Part shown: piece by piece, positions 33,933 through 45,123 of the stretch
Layout of the letters: every line of letters starts with the position of its first letter
Position numbering within the stretch: position 1 is the stretch's first letter
Assembly: GCF_013373865.1 (NCBI RefSeq)
Contig: NC_050476.1
Coordinates: 11,334,001-11,398,000 of the forward strand
Direction: 5' to 3'
DNA: 64,000 nt
Source of the DNA: Monomorium pharaonis
Lineage: Eukaryota; Arthropoda; Insecta; Hymenoptera; Formicidae
Program-made: the position numbers and the translations under genes
The notes under the pieces: model-generated
Seen by the model: only the letters and a program-made list of their open reading frames with translations
The model's database searches: none
What the model was told of the DNA's origin: nothing

Positions 33933-35911
33933 ATGGATATTGGGAAAGGAGCTATTAAAAAAACAGTTAGAAAGTTTAATGATGCATAGCTAAATGATGA
34001 TAATTTTAAAAGATGGTTGGCTCCCCATTCTGAACAAAATAAAGCTTTGTGTGTAGTGTGTAATAAGACTATTAGATGTTGCAAGACGGATATAACACAG
34101 CATTCACAGACGGTTACACATACAAATAATATAAAAACACAAACTCAAAGTCTTGATAACCACGAGCAATTTTCATTTAAAGATAATATAAAACGCGCAG
34201 AGATAAAATTAGCAGCATTTTATGCTGATCATAATTTAACATTTTCTACCGTAGAACATTTGATACCGTTAATAAAATATTTTTATAGATTTGCATACTC
34301 CTGAAGTTGCATAAAATCTTTCACTGGGACGAACTAAATGTGTACAAATTGTTAAAGAAATAATATCAAAACGCGAAGAAGAAAAATTAATTTCAATTTT
34401 GCAAACGTGTAAGTTTTCTATTTTAATTGATGAAACTACAGACATTACCGATAAAAAATTTATGTGTTTACTTGTTTGATATGTTTCACCAAATGATAAA
34501 AGAGTAAAAACGCAATTATTAGAATTATTAGCATTAGATGCTACAGATTCTAGTGCACAAAAAATTTTTGAAATGTTTAAAGCATTTTTAAATAAAAATA
34601 ATATTCCTATTAAAAATATTACTGGCATGGCAAGCGATAATGCGTCAGTAATGACGGGATGTAACAATTCTTTTTTTTTCTCGTTTAAAAATAGAAGTAC
34701 CTAGTGTAATATTGTTCAAATGTATTTGTCATTCGTCCGCAATTATAGCCAGCAAAGCTTGCAGAAAATTGCCACAAAATTGCGAAAATTTAATTAGAAA
34801 TGTTGCAAATTATGTTTCGGGCAGTGCGAGAAGGTGTGCAATCTTAAAGGAGTTTCAAGCTTTTTTTAATGTTGAAAAGAAAAAAATTCTGAAACTTTCA
34901 AATACAAGATGGCTTGTTCTGCATAATTGTGTTGTCAGACTTCTTGAAAATTGGGATGTTCTTAAACATTATTTTACTTTGGCTGCTGCAGAAGATAAAT
35001 CTAAATCCGTAGAACAAATTTTAATTGAGTTAAATGATAATTCGAATAAAGCTTATTTGTTATTTTTAAAATATTCATTACATTTTTTTAACAGTTTTAA
35101 TGCTCTTTTTCAATCGCGTAAAATTTTAATTCACAAATTATATATTAGCAGCCAACAAATTTTATATCAAATTGGTCAAAATTTTATGGTTTCAGAGACT
35201 TTGAAGCATATCTCTACTTTAAATGTAGATGATGAAACAAATTTTAAACATCCAACAGATATTTATGTGGGACCAGAATGTGAAAGCTTTTTGCGAACTC
35301 AGCCTTTAGAATTTGTAGAACAAATAAAATTAAATTGTCTTAATTTTTATAAAACTGCTCTTAAAGAAATTTTAAAACGTTTGCCACTTAATAATACATT
35401 TTCTGCAGAATTAACATTTTTAGATCCTAAAATTGCACTTTATAATGAAAGTAGAGATACAGTTAAAGATTTATCATCCATAGCTATACATATAGAAAAT
35501 ATTAATATTACAAAATTAGCAATAAAATGGAGAACATTACCACCAATTTTTAGTGATATTGAGAAAAAAGAGTTAGCTTGTTTAGAAATTGACGAAATGT
35601 GGAAAAAAATATTAGAGTTTCAAGATTTTAATGATAAAAAAATGTTCCCAAATTTAGGATTATTAGTCGAGTTTGTTCTTACTTTTCTACATTCAAATGC
35701 TGAAGCGGAACGAATATTTTCAATTATAACAGATGTGAAAAATAAAAAAAGAAATTCTTTATGTAATAGTACAATTTCCGCAATTTGTAAAATTAAATCT
35801 AGTTTTCAGGCTGAGAATATTGATTGTGTTAATTTTAAAGTTGATTCGCGACATTTAGAATTGTTCAATTCGCAAAACTTATATCCAAAGCAACATAAAT
35901 CTAATCCTTAA
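33933..35911 (+). pseudogene. hAT transposase, decayed
   Basis: The protein starts MDIGKGAIKKTVRKF. It has a BED/zinc-finger-like CVVCNKTIRCC..HSQTVTH (C2H2 spacing) near residue 45, and the RNase H-like core with ILIDETTDIT (first Asp) and GMASDNASVMTG (second Asp). After a frame change it reads without a break for about 399 residues (34712-35911). The C-terminal dimerisation region is present (FVLTFLHSNAEAERIFS, then KNKKRNSL). A TAG at 33987-33989, a stop at 34302 and another frame change before 34712 inactivate it. It resembles the BED-type hAT group with a ZMYM/KIAA1586-like core. The long intact 3' half suggests moderate age. Confidence 0.87.
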
Positions 35912-36371
35912 TTTTTTTTTTATTTTGTTTATTACATTTTATTAGTATCTTATATTTATTTTTTAATTTTTTAAATTTTATTTATTATATTTTATTACTT
36001 TCTTATATTTATTTTGTTTTATTCATTTTATTTATTTTATACTTAAATTTTATTTACTTATTAACTATAATTTTTTTTTTTTTACACACTGCACAGCTTC
36101 TTATGCATGTTAGTTATAAAACATTAAGATTTTATTTTATTTTTTTATTGCGCATGATTTTTAAATGCATGTTAATAAATGATTATTCTTATTATGTCTA
36201 AAATAATATTTTATTTATTTTTTTTTAACATGGCATGTTGCAATTTTTTATAATTAATTTTAAAATGTTAAGTTTTAGATAGATATATCTGTGATGTATC
36301 TGTGATATATATGTGATTTTAATAGTTTATAATTATTATTATAGTATAGTAGTATAGTAGATTAAGCTTAT

Positions 36372-36552
36372 GAGGGGTTTTTAGTGAGTAGGTCATGAAG
36401 GTAGAATCTTTAGCGATGTACCTTACATGAAATCTCACACTACTCGAATGTACGGGCATTCGGGTGTCTTTGCCTTCTTGAATCGAGGACAACTAGGTTA
36501 TCGGCCCAAGAAATGCTGCACGAAGATTTTCCCCTTCGTAAAAAAAAAAAAA
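36372..36552 (+). mobile_element. LINE 3' tail, severely 5'-truncated, with poly(A)
   Basis: GAGGGGTTTTTAGTGAGTAGG resembles the GAGGGGTTTAGTGGGTATG near the 3' end of the R1-type LINE at 27750, and the segment ends in a run of 13 A. It lies in the hAT 3' region and has no coding sequence. Confidence 0.45.
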
Positions 36553-37520
36553 ATTATTTTATATTTGCTTTTAATTTAAACATAAAATGTAATTTTTATT
36601 TTATAAATTTTGTTGAGATTTTTAATGATTTTTCTTTTTTTAATTGCAATGAATATTGATATAATAATTTCTGTAAAATAAAATATTTTGCTTAATTACA
36701 GAAAAATTTATTTTTCATCAATATATTAATTTTACTCTCTACTTATCCGCGGGCGCATATGTGTAGTCACGAGAGTCCGTAAATTTGTGATACATTACTG
36801 TATTTAACTCGTAAGCGCATGCGTCGGCAGAAGCGTGCTGGGCAACCCGGCAAGATCTGGCAGCTCTGGATTCCATAAGTTTCTATCGCTTTCTCTCTTT
36901 CGACTTTTTTAATCACAGAAGTTTATTACGGTTTTAATTTGTCCTATCTTTGCTAACTCCTAATTTTGTTAAGTAATCGCGAATGTGCGTAGTTGCCATC
37001 GCCACGAGTGTAGGCGCGGTGCGGCGAGACGTGAGGGCGGCGAAGCACAGGCAGCGGCGCCGCTTCTCCTTCTTCCTCCCGCCGCCGGCAGCCAATGCTC
37101 GACACAGTGGGTCGCGCTACCAGGGTTGCCAGATTGGGCTACTTTTCGCAATTTGGGCTACTTGACAAGCAAATTTGCGAACAAAAATTGTCCTCTTGCG
37201 ACCGATCGCAAATTGGGCTACATAAACTTTCAATTTTGCAAAAATTGGTCGCGTCTCAATTCACGTACACACGTACATTTGAATACTAACCAATCATAAT
37301 CAGCGACATCAGCGTTGCCAGTTTTGAAGATGTGTCATTAAACCATTACATGGCTGTAAAATTTTGTTGTATTTATAAAAAAAATAAAAAATTAATCTAA
37401 AGACGAACAATTTTTGTATGTAGAAAGAAAACCGAAAAATAACGTAAAAATTGATAACCCTAAAAACGTACGTATAAAATTTACAAGTCTATACACTCTA
37501 AGGACCGCAGCACAGACACA

Positions 37521-37671
37521 GACTACGTTTACATGTCGGGTTTAACAACATTGAAGTTATAAAACTGGCCAACTACAGCCATTCCTCAGAAGAATGGAAT
37601 GGTTATGATTGGCCAGCTCTAGAAGTATCGATGTTATTAAACCTGTTTAAGGGTGTCGTGTAAACGTAGTC
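37521..37671. mobile_element. MITE (151 bp), ACA flanks
   Basis: GACTACGTTTACA and TGTAAACGTAGTC are inverted, with ACA directly outside each end. Inserted in the hAT-like element. Confidence 0.75.
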
Positions 37672-37738
37672 ACAGGCTAGCTTTTGCATAACGCATAAAG
37701 CTAGTCACACACACTTTCCGTAAAACGTAATAGTAAGA

Positions 37739-37892
37739 GCGGCCGCACAGACTTGCACAGACTTTTGTATAATGCGTAACGTATGTACATAAGCAAATTG
37801 ATTGGTCCATAAGCAAAGTGCATAAGAAATTCAACCAATCGAATTTCTTATGCATTTATGTTATGCGTTATACAAAAGTCTGTGCGGGGCCC
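37739..37892. mobile_element. MITE (154 bp), TAAGA flanks
   Basis: The inverted block CACAGACTTTTGTATAA, near-identical at both ends, is bounded by TAAGA (37734-37738 and 37893-37897). The first end has a small internal duplication of GCACAGACTT. Confidence 0.7.
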
Positions 37893-38185
37893 TAAGATTT
37901 CGACCAATCACGTACTTAATTTAGTCGCTTACTGTTACGGTCGCCCAATCCAACGTGTCGAAATAATATTATTGGTCAGTGTTTGCTTTATTAAAACAAC
38001 ATATCCCCTGTTTCTCTTCTTCTCCACTAGAGAACAACACTTAAGATTTTTGACTAATTTTGGGCTATCTTATAGAAGAAAATTGGCGAATCGTATTTCA
38101 AAGTATCTGGCAACCTTGCACGCTACAGCTCGAGCGTCTCGGCTATTCGCACGGCGCGCTCTCATTTGTAGAATTTGAAAAATTA

Positions 38186-39281
38186 CCCAGACAACACGCA
38201 TGTCTAAAAGACATCTTTAAGACGTCTTAAAAGAGACGTCTTTGAGACTTTATTAAAAGACGTCTTTATGACGTCTTAAAATCGTCTTATTTTAGACGTC
38301 TCTCTTAAGACGTCTAAAATACGTCTTTTTAAGACATATTCTTTGAGACGCCATTTAGACGTCTTTACGACGTCTGAGAAAGACGTTTTTAAGACGTCGA
38401 ATGACGCACATAACCAAATCTGCCGTGTGATGCGATCAAGTCGATCGACGTGCTTATCCCGTATCAATTTTTGAACTCTTGCACGTATCGCGTGTGTGTT
38501 GGGACGTTTTGTCCCGGTTTGCTGTGTAACGCAGCCGAGTGTGGATACGTTAATACAACACAACTTTTTAACTCTCGTACGTATCGCGTGTGTAGGCTGT
38601 TATTGGAAATAATTAACCTTTCTGACAACATTTCTGACAACAGTTTTTGACAATTAATAAACCGGACGATAATAGTGTTGCGCTTAAGTTGCTGTAAAAT
38701 ATGTGACTGAATCCAGTATCTCTGTAAAATTCTGTAATTTCCAATCACGAAAACATGAAATAAAATTGAAATATATAATATAAAATTTTTTATTTATAAA
38801 AAAACTTATCTTAATAATAAAATAAAAATAATGAAATATAAATATAAAGTATTTTGTTTAAAATAATAAAAAATAAAAAATAATAAACCTAGCTTTTGGA
38901 ATCCTTGGTGGAAAAATTTTCTACAAAATTCTAAAAAACTACAAAAATTTACAAAAGTGTGTTTCAAATTTAGCATTTTTCTGTAAAAACTACAAAAAAA
39001 TGCCAGAATTGGAATACTTTTGTAAATTTTTGTAGTTTTTTAGAATTTTGTAGAAATTTTTTCGCCAGGGATGTCTAAAATAATTTTTATATAAGACGTC
39101 TCAAAAACGTCATAAATAAAAAAAATTAGACGTCTTTTAGACGTCTTAAAAACGTCTTAAATCGGGTCATAAGACGTCTTAAAGTCGTCTAAAAGACGTC
39201 TTTCTGATAGTTTTATAAGACGTCTTATAGAAATATAAGACGTCTTTTAGACGTCTTTAAGACGTCATAATGTTCTCTGGG
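38186..39281. mobile_element. Element with arms of GACGTCTT palindromic repeats, TA flanks
   Basis: Ends CCCAGACAACA and TGTTCTCTGGG are inverted, with TA outside each. The uninterrupted P arm (about 31880) shows the empty site with one TA. Each end carries an array of self-complementary AAGACGTCTT-like decamers (38205-38400, 39070-39270). The middle is unrelated, has short open frames without features, and a small palindromic MITE at 38901-39072. Confidence 0.78.
38901..39072. mobile_element. Small palindromic MITE inside the GACGTCTT element
   Basis: ATCCTTGGTGGAAAAATTTT at the left and the inverted AAATTTTTTCGCCAGGGAT at the right, with further inverted pairs (CTACAAAATTCTAAAAAACT). About 172 bp, no clear duplication. 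Confidence 0.7.
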
Positions 39282-39397
39282 TAATATCTCGATTATTGGT
39301 GAACCTTACCCAAGACAATATTGAACTTTTATGTTCATCTCGATCCCGTCTATCTTTCTATTACGGGATGGCTTCTGGTTACATTTCACCCTGTATA

Positions 39398-40715
39398 CAG
39401 GGAGTCCCAGAGCATACTGGTCACTGTTCATAAAAAGGTAGATGGGATCGAGATGAACATAAAAGTTCAATATTGTTGTGGGTTTGGTCTGCTAATAATC
39501 GAGATATAAATTTTTTAAATTATGCGAATGAGAGCGCGCCTTGCGCGCCGAAGGAAGGGCTCGAGCCGCTCGAGCCATAGCACGGCCTACTGTTTCAAGC
39601 ATTGGCTGCCGGCGGCGGCGGGGGAAAGAAGGAGAAGCGTGGCGTCGTCGCCGTTCCCACGTCTCGCCGCACCGCACCTAAGCTCGCGTCGATGGCTGCT
39701 ACGCACACTCGCGATTACATGACGAGATTATAAATTATTAATAAAAATAGGACAAATTTAAATTGTAATAAACTTTTGTAAATAAGAAAGTCGAAAGAGA
39801 GAAAGCGATGGAAACGTATGGAACCTGCAAATAATATAACATTTGCCGCATCAAATTCTCTCATCGTTTTTTATGGAATATTGAATTAACGAAGATTTGT
39901 CACGATTGATTCTTTATACATTCTCCTTTCGTAACCATCTTATTAGAAAATTACGTAATGCACGAAATACTATCCCTAATATGCACTCTTTGTAAAATAA
40001 CACGATAGAAAAATATTCACGTTTGATCTAACGACTTCAGGATAAATTATTCGATGCAACTTCTACGGTAATTATAGGTAATTAGAGATCAATGTTATGT
40101 CAAGTATCGTTAGTATGGTTAACTAGAAATGATTTTCTCTTGTATATGATAGAGAACTTCGAATTTCTTCTATCGTTAATACATTATAAGTCACTGAAAA
40201 TCTGTCGTAATTAATAATGCAATTAAAGGTAGAAGAAACTCTGAATTCTTTTATTGATTATTGAATTTTTTATTTACTCTTGATTCGTATGTAAAATTGA
40301 ACTTTGTACTTTTATACTTTGTAATTTAGCAGGAATATCTTTCCCTCTAAAGTATTTACTGAAACACGATAAACGTCATTTTCAACAACAGTTCCAATCA
40401 ATATTATTAGAGTTTCATTAAATGTCATAAAATTTGTTTAACAATATTACTATTTTTTAACATTTTTAACATTAAACACGATACGACACTCAGAAAGAAA
40501 GTATCGTGCTGATTATTTAGCGCAGTTTTAGTGATAATTTTTGATAATTTTTTTTTCGATCGTGTGTAACACTAAAAATATAAAGAAATGATAATTGTTA
40601 AAATTTTATTTTATTCAAATTACACATAATGAAAGTAGAATAGTACAAACTAAAGATGTTGTTAAACGTGGTAATATTTATTGTATTTGTGTACTACGTA
40701 GTGCTTGAGAGGGAA

Positions 40716-40747
<32 letters not shown>

Positions 40748-41810
40748 GGAAAGAGGGAGAGAGAGGTGTCATACTAAAATGCGCGAAATACTTATCCATA
40801 GTATGTTACACTCTTTGTAATAACACAGAAAAATATTCTCTCTTGATGTAACGATTTCACGATAGCTTAGGCGCAATGCTACGATAATTATGCTTAAAAA
40901 TTAATGTTCAATATCATGTATTGTTAACACAACGAAGGATTTTCTTTTATAACCATAGAAAACTTACAGTTTCTTCTACCTTTAATTGCATTATTAATTA
41001 CGACAGATTTTCAGTGACTTATAATGTATTAACGATAGAAGAAATTCGAAGTTCTCTATCATATACAAGAGAAAATCATTTCTAGTTAACCATACTAACG
41101 ATACTTGACATAACATTGATCTCTAATTACCTATAATTACCGTAGAAGTTGCATCGAATAATTTATCCTGAAGTCGTTAGATCAAACGTGAATATTTTTC
41201 TATCGTGTTATTTTACAAAGAGTGCATATTAGGGATAGTATTTCGTGCATTACGTAATTTTCTAATAAGATGGTTACGAAAGGAGAATGTATAAAGAATC
41301 AATCGTGACAAATCTTCGTTAATTCAATATTCCATAAAAAACGATGAGAGAATTTGATGCGGCAAATGTTATATTATTTGCAGGTTCCATACGTTTCCAT
41401 CGCTTTCTCTCTTTCGACTTTCTTATTTACAAAAGTTTATTACAATTTAAATTTGTCCTATTTTTATTAATAATTTATAATCTCGTCATGTAATCGCGAG
41501 TGTGCGTAGCAGCCATCGACGCGAGCTTAGGTGCGGTGCGGCGAGACGTGGGAACGGCGACGACGCCACGCTTCTCCTTCTTTCCCCCGCAGCCGCCGGC
41601 AGCCAATGCTTGAAACAGTAGGCCGTGCTATGGCTCGAGCGGCTCGAGCCCTTCCTTCGGCGCGCAAGGCGCGCTCTCATTCGCATAATTTAAAAAATTT
41701 ATATCTCGATTATTAGCAGACCAAACCCACAACAATATTGAACTTTTATGTTCATCTCGATCCCATCTACCTTTTTATGAACAGTGACCAGTATGCTCTG
41801 GGACTCCCTG
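39398..41810. mobile_element. Palindromic element P2 (2.4 kb, uninterrupted)
   Basis: CAGGGAGTCCCAGAGCATAC at the left is mirrored exactly by GTATGCTCTGGGACTCCCTG at the right. Arms of about 850 bp (to 40250 and from 40965) are nearly identical; the GC-rich stretch 39522-39722 recurs inverted at 41486-41686. The centre (40255-40965) holds a GA repeat (about 40710-40765) and a further degenerate inverted copy of arm sequence. TATA flanks both ends (39394-39397, 41811-41814). No transposase. It looks like a foldback element of the same group as P1, with a different outer terminus. Confidence 0.88.
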
Positions 41811-41814
41811 TATA

Positions 41815-42892
41815 TTGAGCGTTCTTTGTGAAAACGGCTACCCTCCTGCACATTTTATTTCTTAAGGTAAGTAAATGTTTAAGTGCTGAAAATTTTTGTT
41901 GATCTTTTTACTTTTGTATGCCGTGTGAGAAATTTGGAAATGCAAAATGGCGGACCCAAAATGGCGGTTAAAATAAAAAAAGAAGATATTTTATTCGGGT
42001 TAAATAATGTGCAAATGTTATTTTATATTATTATTTATAATATAATATAACATTTGCCCATTATTTAATCCTGAAAAGAGCCAATTTAGGTGTGTCCTGA
42101 TTTTGAGACAGTGTCGTTAACTCTTAAAATACACTTTGGGTTAAAATAATACGAAAAGAAATTTATAAAATTAAAATTTATTGATATCCATTTTGTAATA
42201 ATTGGATTAATTTTAATATTAAATGTTTAAAAAATACACCTAATTATTAGTTTAAAATAGTTTTTTTTCGTCGTAGTAACCATTGAAAGTGACTTTAGGT
42301 CATTTTGACATTGTTAAAGTATCTTTTTATAAGTATTTTATTGACAGAATCAATAGATTAGAAAAATTAACTACTTTTAATCCTTAAAACCTAATCCTAC
42401 GCACTTCCAGTATGAGACATAGGTATAATATTATAGCATTGAGCCTCACTCAAAGCAAATTTTCAATAGTTACTGCAATGAAAAAATAAATTATTTTAAA
42501 CTAAAAATTAGGTGTATTTTTTAAACATTCAAAATTAAGGTTAATCCAATTGTTTCAAAATAAATATCAGTAAATTTTAATTTTAATTTTATAAATTTCT
42601 TTTCAAGTTATTTTAACCCAAAGTGTATTTTAAGATTTAACAACACTGCTTAAAATGAGGACATACCTGAATCGGCCCTTTCTTTTCAGGGTCAAATAAT
42701 GTGCAAATGTTACTTATATTATAAATAATGGCTTCTTTGTTTTGGCCGCCATTTTGGATCCGCCATTTTGCATTTCCAAATTTGCGGAATACAAAAGTAA
42801 AAAGGTCAACAAAAATTTTCAGCACCTATACATTTACTTATTTCAAGAAATAAAATGTGCAAGAGGATGGCCGTTTTCACAAAGAACGCTCC

Positions 42893-42893
<1 letters not shown>
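41815..42893. mobile_element. Palindromic element P3 (1.1 kb)
   Basis: TTGAGCGTTCTTTGTG at the left and CACAAAGAACGCTCCA at the right open arms of about 500 bp centred near 42350, almost the full length. They include inverted copies of AATGGCGGACCCAAAATGGC-like and TTAGGTGTATTTT blocks. TATA precedes it (41811-41814) and TATG follows (42894-42897). Its sequence is unrelated to P0-P2. Confidence 0.8.
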
Positions 42894-42961
<68 letters not shown>

Positions 42962-43198
42962 AATCAATTTTGACAAAACATATTTTATTGCATACATTAG
43001 TGTACATTAACATTCTGATGTATACATTACCAATGTTTTTGATATGTAATACATTAGTAAATATGTATAACCAATTGACTACAGATGGACTACTTTGCGA
43101 CAGTACAAAGTTATGTATAATAACATATGTAATGGTCAGTATGATGACATTTCTATTTTATATAACAACTATTATCACGACACTTTTCTGTACATATA
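42894..43198. repeat. (GT)n microsatellite and short AT-rich spacer
   Basis: About 30 GT units (42897-42958) directly after P3, followed by 240 bp of AT-rich sequence. An open frame running through it (42742-43260) is a by-product of the GT run and has no recognisable domain. Confidence 0.8.
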
Positions 43199-44000
43199 TG
43201 TTACGTCCGGAGGACTTAACATTTTTCCCTATCGCTGACCCTTCTAAGAAAAATAGTTAAATAAGAGAAATCGTTGATAATAACAAAAATGTTTGCATAG
43301 GATCGCTCTATTGTCACGCGCAAGTTCGTGAGATATAACGACAATTTTAAATTTTATTTCCAGAGAACGACAAATACATAAATCAAAGATACTACCATTA
43401 AACGAGAGCTCTAGTTTTCCATAAACAATTTCTAAAAATGACCGTCAGATATGATTCAATTCTTTTTAAATCTAAGGCAATGTCGAATTTAGAATAAGAA
43501 GTATTGTAACAGCTATCTTTATTACCGAATCATGCTCAAACAATGCCTTAGATCGGAAAGATCTAACGTAAAGACAGAAAAAAAGGGGAAATATCGAAAC
43601 TTAAAAAGGAAAATAGTTAAAACATATCCGACAAAAGATTTCCGGAACTATAAAATTTATCACTCAAACAAAAACGCGGTTCGAGTTTAACTAACAACCG
43701 AAGGCGCAACTCTCTACAAATAATTTACAGACAAACATAAATTACTTTTTTTTCTGTCGCCTGTCCTTTAGATAAGAAAATGAAAATTGTAAACCTCCCA
43801 CCTCTATACTTAAAACCAAAAGTAATTTGGGCGGAGACCAGGAGAGATGAGCCGGTGATTGGTCATCTAAGCAATCAGTAACCCAGACGAATTTTCCAAT
43901 TAACAAGCTTCAAATTTGGTAGCTTTGGAAGGGCCTATCAATCGTAAAACAAGAAACTCATTTAACCGCCTACATCCCAACCCTTCCCTTCGAAAAATCT

Positions 44001-44009
44001 TCTATAAAA
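44001..44009 (+). promoter_or_regulatory. TATA box of the giant LTR-like element
   Basis: TCTATAAAAC lies about 335 bp before the splice donor and in front of the only ORF, with no competing TATA in the following 300 bp. Confidence 0.55.
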
Positions 44010-44338
44010 CCGCGATCCAAGGGATCGTGAGCAGTAGATTCACAAAGTTCTACGTGTTCTCTCAGAGCCAGTTTGCGCCACATTTCTTTCAAAGTCTGAA
44101 ATTCCGTTCAAGTTATTCCTACGGGTCGGAGTTCGCGCCATATTTTTCGCAGTTCCATTTAGTGGTCAGAAAGACATTCAATCCACGGTGATAAACAGTG
44201 CCAATCGCTGGTGAACTAAGTGCCTCATCCAGCTCTTGACGATTCAACTCTATCAAATCCGACACAGAGAACTTGATCCGCCCGCTTAACCTAACAGGAA
44301 TTAGAACCTCAAAGTGTGCCAGTAATTCAACAAGTAGT

Positions 44339-45123
44339 AAGTTTCAATTATTCAACTTTTTATTTTTGCGTAGTTTCCTTTCTTTCGTTCTTCAATAAAC
44401 ACTACTAGAAAAATTATATATTCATTTGCAGTGGAAAATCAGTTTTTCCGCAAGCAAAATCGTTGGAACGTAAGACGGTCCCGGCGCAGGAGAGCCCAAA
44501 AAATCAGGCGGGCTTGCAAAACACTCGACGCTGCCTACTCCAAATACCTGGATTCTTTCAGAACATCTCCACCGGCATCTTACAATCTTGAGGAACCTCC
44601 GTGGATCCTCTAGATATCGCTACACCATCTCACAACCTTGAGAAACCCTCGTGTGATCCAAGATATCCCGTCATCATCTCACAACCTTGAGGAACCCTCG
44701 TGTGATCCTCAAGACGTCCCTACTCCTCCTGCCACTCCTATTTATTCCCTGATCAGTTCCCCAGAACCGAAAAATATACCATCCCCACCTTTTCCCGCGC
44801 CTTCAATAGAAATCATAAATGAATTTGATCCAATTCCACCCCGGCCGCGTTATTACTATTATGATGGCACTCAAACATAATTAATTGAAATATTAGAATA
44901 GTTTTCGATGAAAACAGACCCACTATTCCAATACTATCGCGATTTTACTATTAACCCGGAAGCAATAAATCAGGAAGTCTTACTCGACGTAATATCCGCA
45001 CTCAGTCGCACAAATCCAATCCCCGTTTTCACTCCTTACTATTATAACTCCTTTGCTGTCTCCACAGATTTCTTTTATAACTTCTTCCCTTCATTCACCG
45101 TCATTCTAGAGGAGCTCACCTAA
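44339..45123 (+). pseudogene. Arg-rich repeat protein gene, copy R (intron 44339-44431, exon 44432-45123)
   Basis: A donor GTAAGT at 44339 and an acceptor TTTGCAG ending 44431 bound a 93-bp intron. Joining them puts the terminal A of exon 1 before TGGAAAAT, creating the ATG. The product starts MENQFFRKQNRWNVRRSRRR, strongly basic. It continues into HNLEEPSCDPQD-type 17-residue repeats and a PPRPRYYYYDGTQ segment, and ends ILEELT with TAA at 45121-45123. A TAG at 44611, frame changes and a TAA at 44878 break this copy. Copy L shares the N terminus, repeats, Pro/Tyr segment and C terminus, so protein-level conservation is likely. It is not a gag, pol or env that I recognise. Confidence 0.5.

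Larger units (their letters stand above)
33637..36868 (+). mobile_element. hAT transposon (3.2 kb) with perfect 8-bp duplication
   Basis: Inverted ends CAGTGCTGCCAGAC and GATCTGGCAGCTCTG are typical hAT termini. The target duplication GATTCCAT (33629-33636, 36869-36876) is exact, 8 bp as expected for hAT. It is inserted in the right arm of P1 and carries a degenerate transposase and a LINE tail insertion near its 3' end. Confidence 0.93.
37121..38118. mobile_element. Non-autonomous hAT-like element (998 bp) in P1
   Basis: Inverted ends CAGGGTTGCCAGATT and TATCTGGCAACCTTG. The 8-bp flanks CGCGCTAC (37113-37120) and CACGCTAC (38119-38126) differ at one base. Subterminal TTTGGGCTA motifs repeat several times near the ends. 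It contains two further MITEs and no coding sequence. Confidence 0.83.
31764..39393. mobile_element. Palindromic element P1, expanded to 7.6 kb by three inserts
   Basis: CAGAGTGAAATG at the left and CATTTCACCCTG at the right begin inverted arms that can be followed across the whole element. The left arm is 31764 to about 32910. The right arm is about 32930-33628, then 36877-37112, 38127-38183 and 39284-39393, interrupted by a hAT transposon, a hAT-like MITE and the GACGTCTT element. Without inserts it is about 2.3 kb, nearly all palindrome. TATA flanks both ends (31760-31763, 39394-39397). No ORF of its own. Confidence 0.82.

Noticed and set aside
39522..41686. The repeated 66-residue Arg-rich frame in P2 as a gene
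   Set aside because: It is the GC-rich arm sequence seen inverted at both ends and in P0 and P1 with frame-breaking changes; no sign of coding constraint.
39394..41814. TATA junctions as piggyBac-type TTAA targets
   Set aside because: All internal junctions read TATA, not TTAA, and the ends lack piggyBac CCC/GGG motifs. TA versus TATA cannot be separated here.
42742..43260. A 172-codon frame with hydrophobic stretches that could look like a receptor
   Set aside because: It runs from inside P3 through a GT microsatellite, has no conserved motif and crosses an element boundary.
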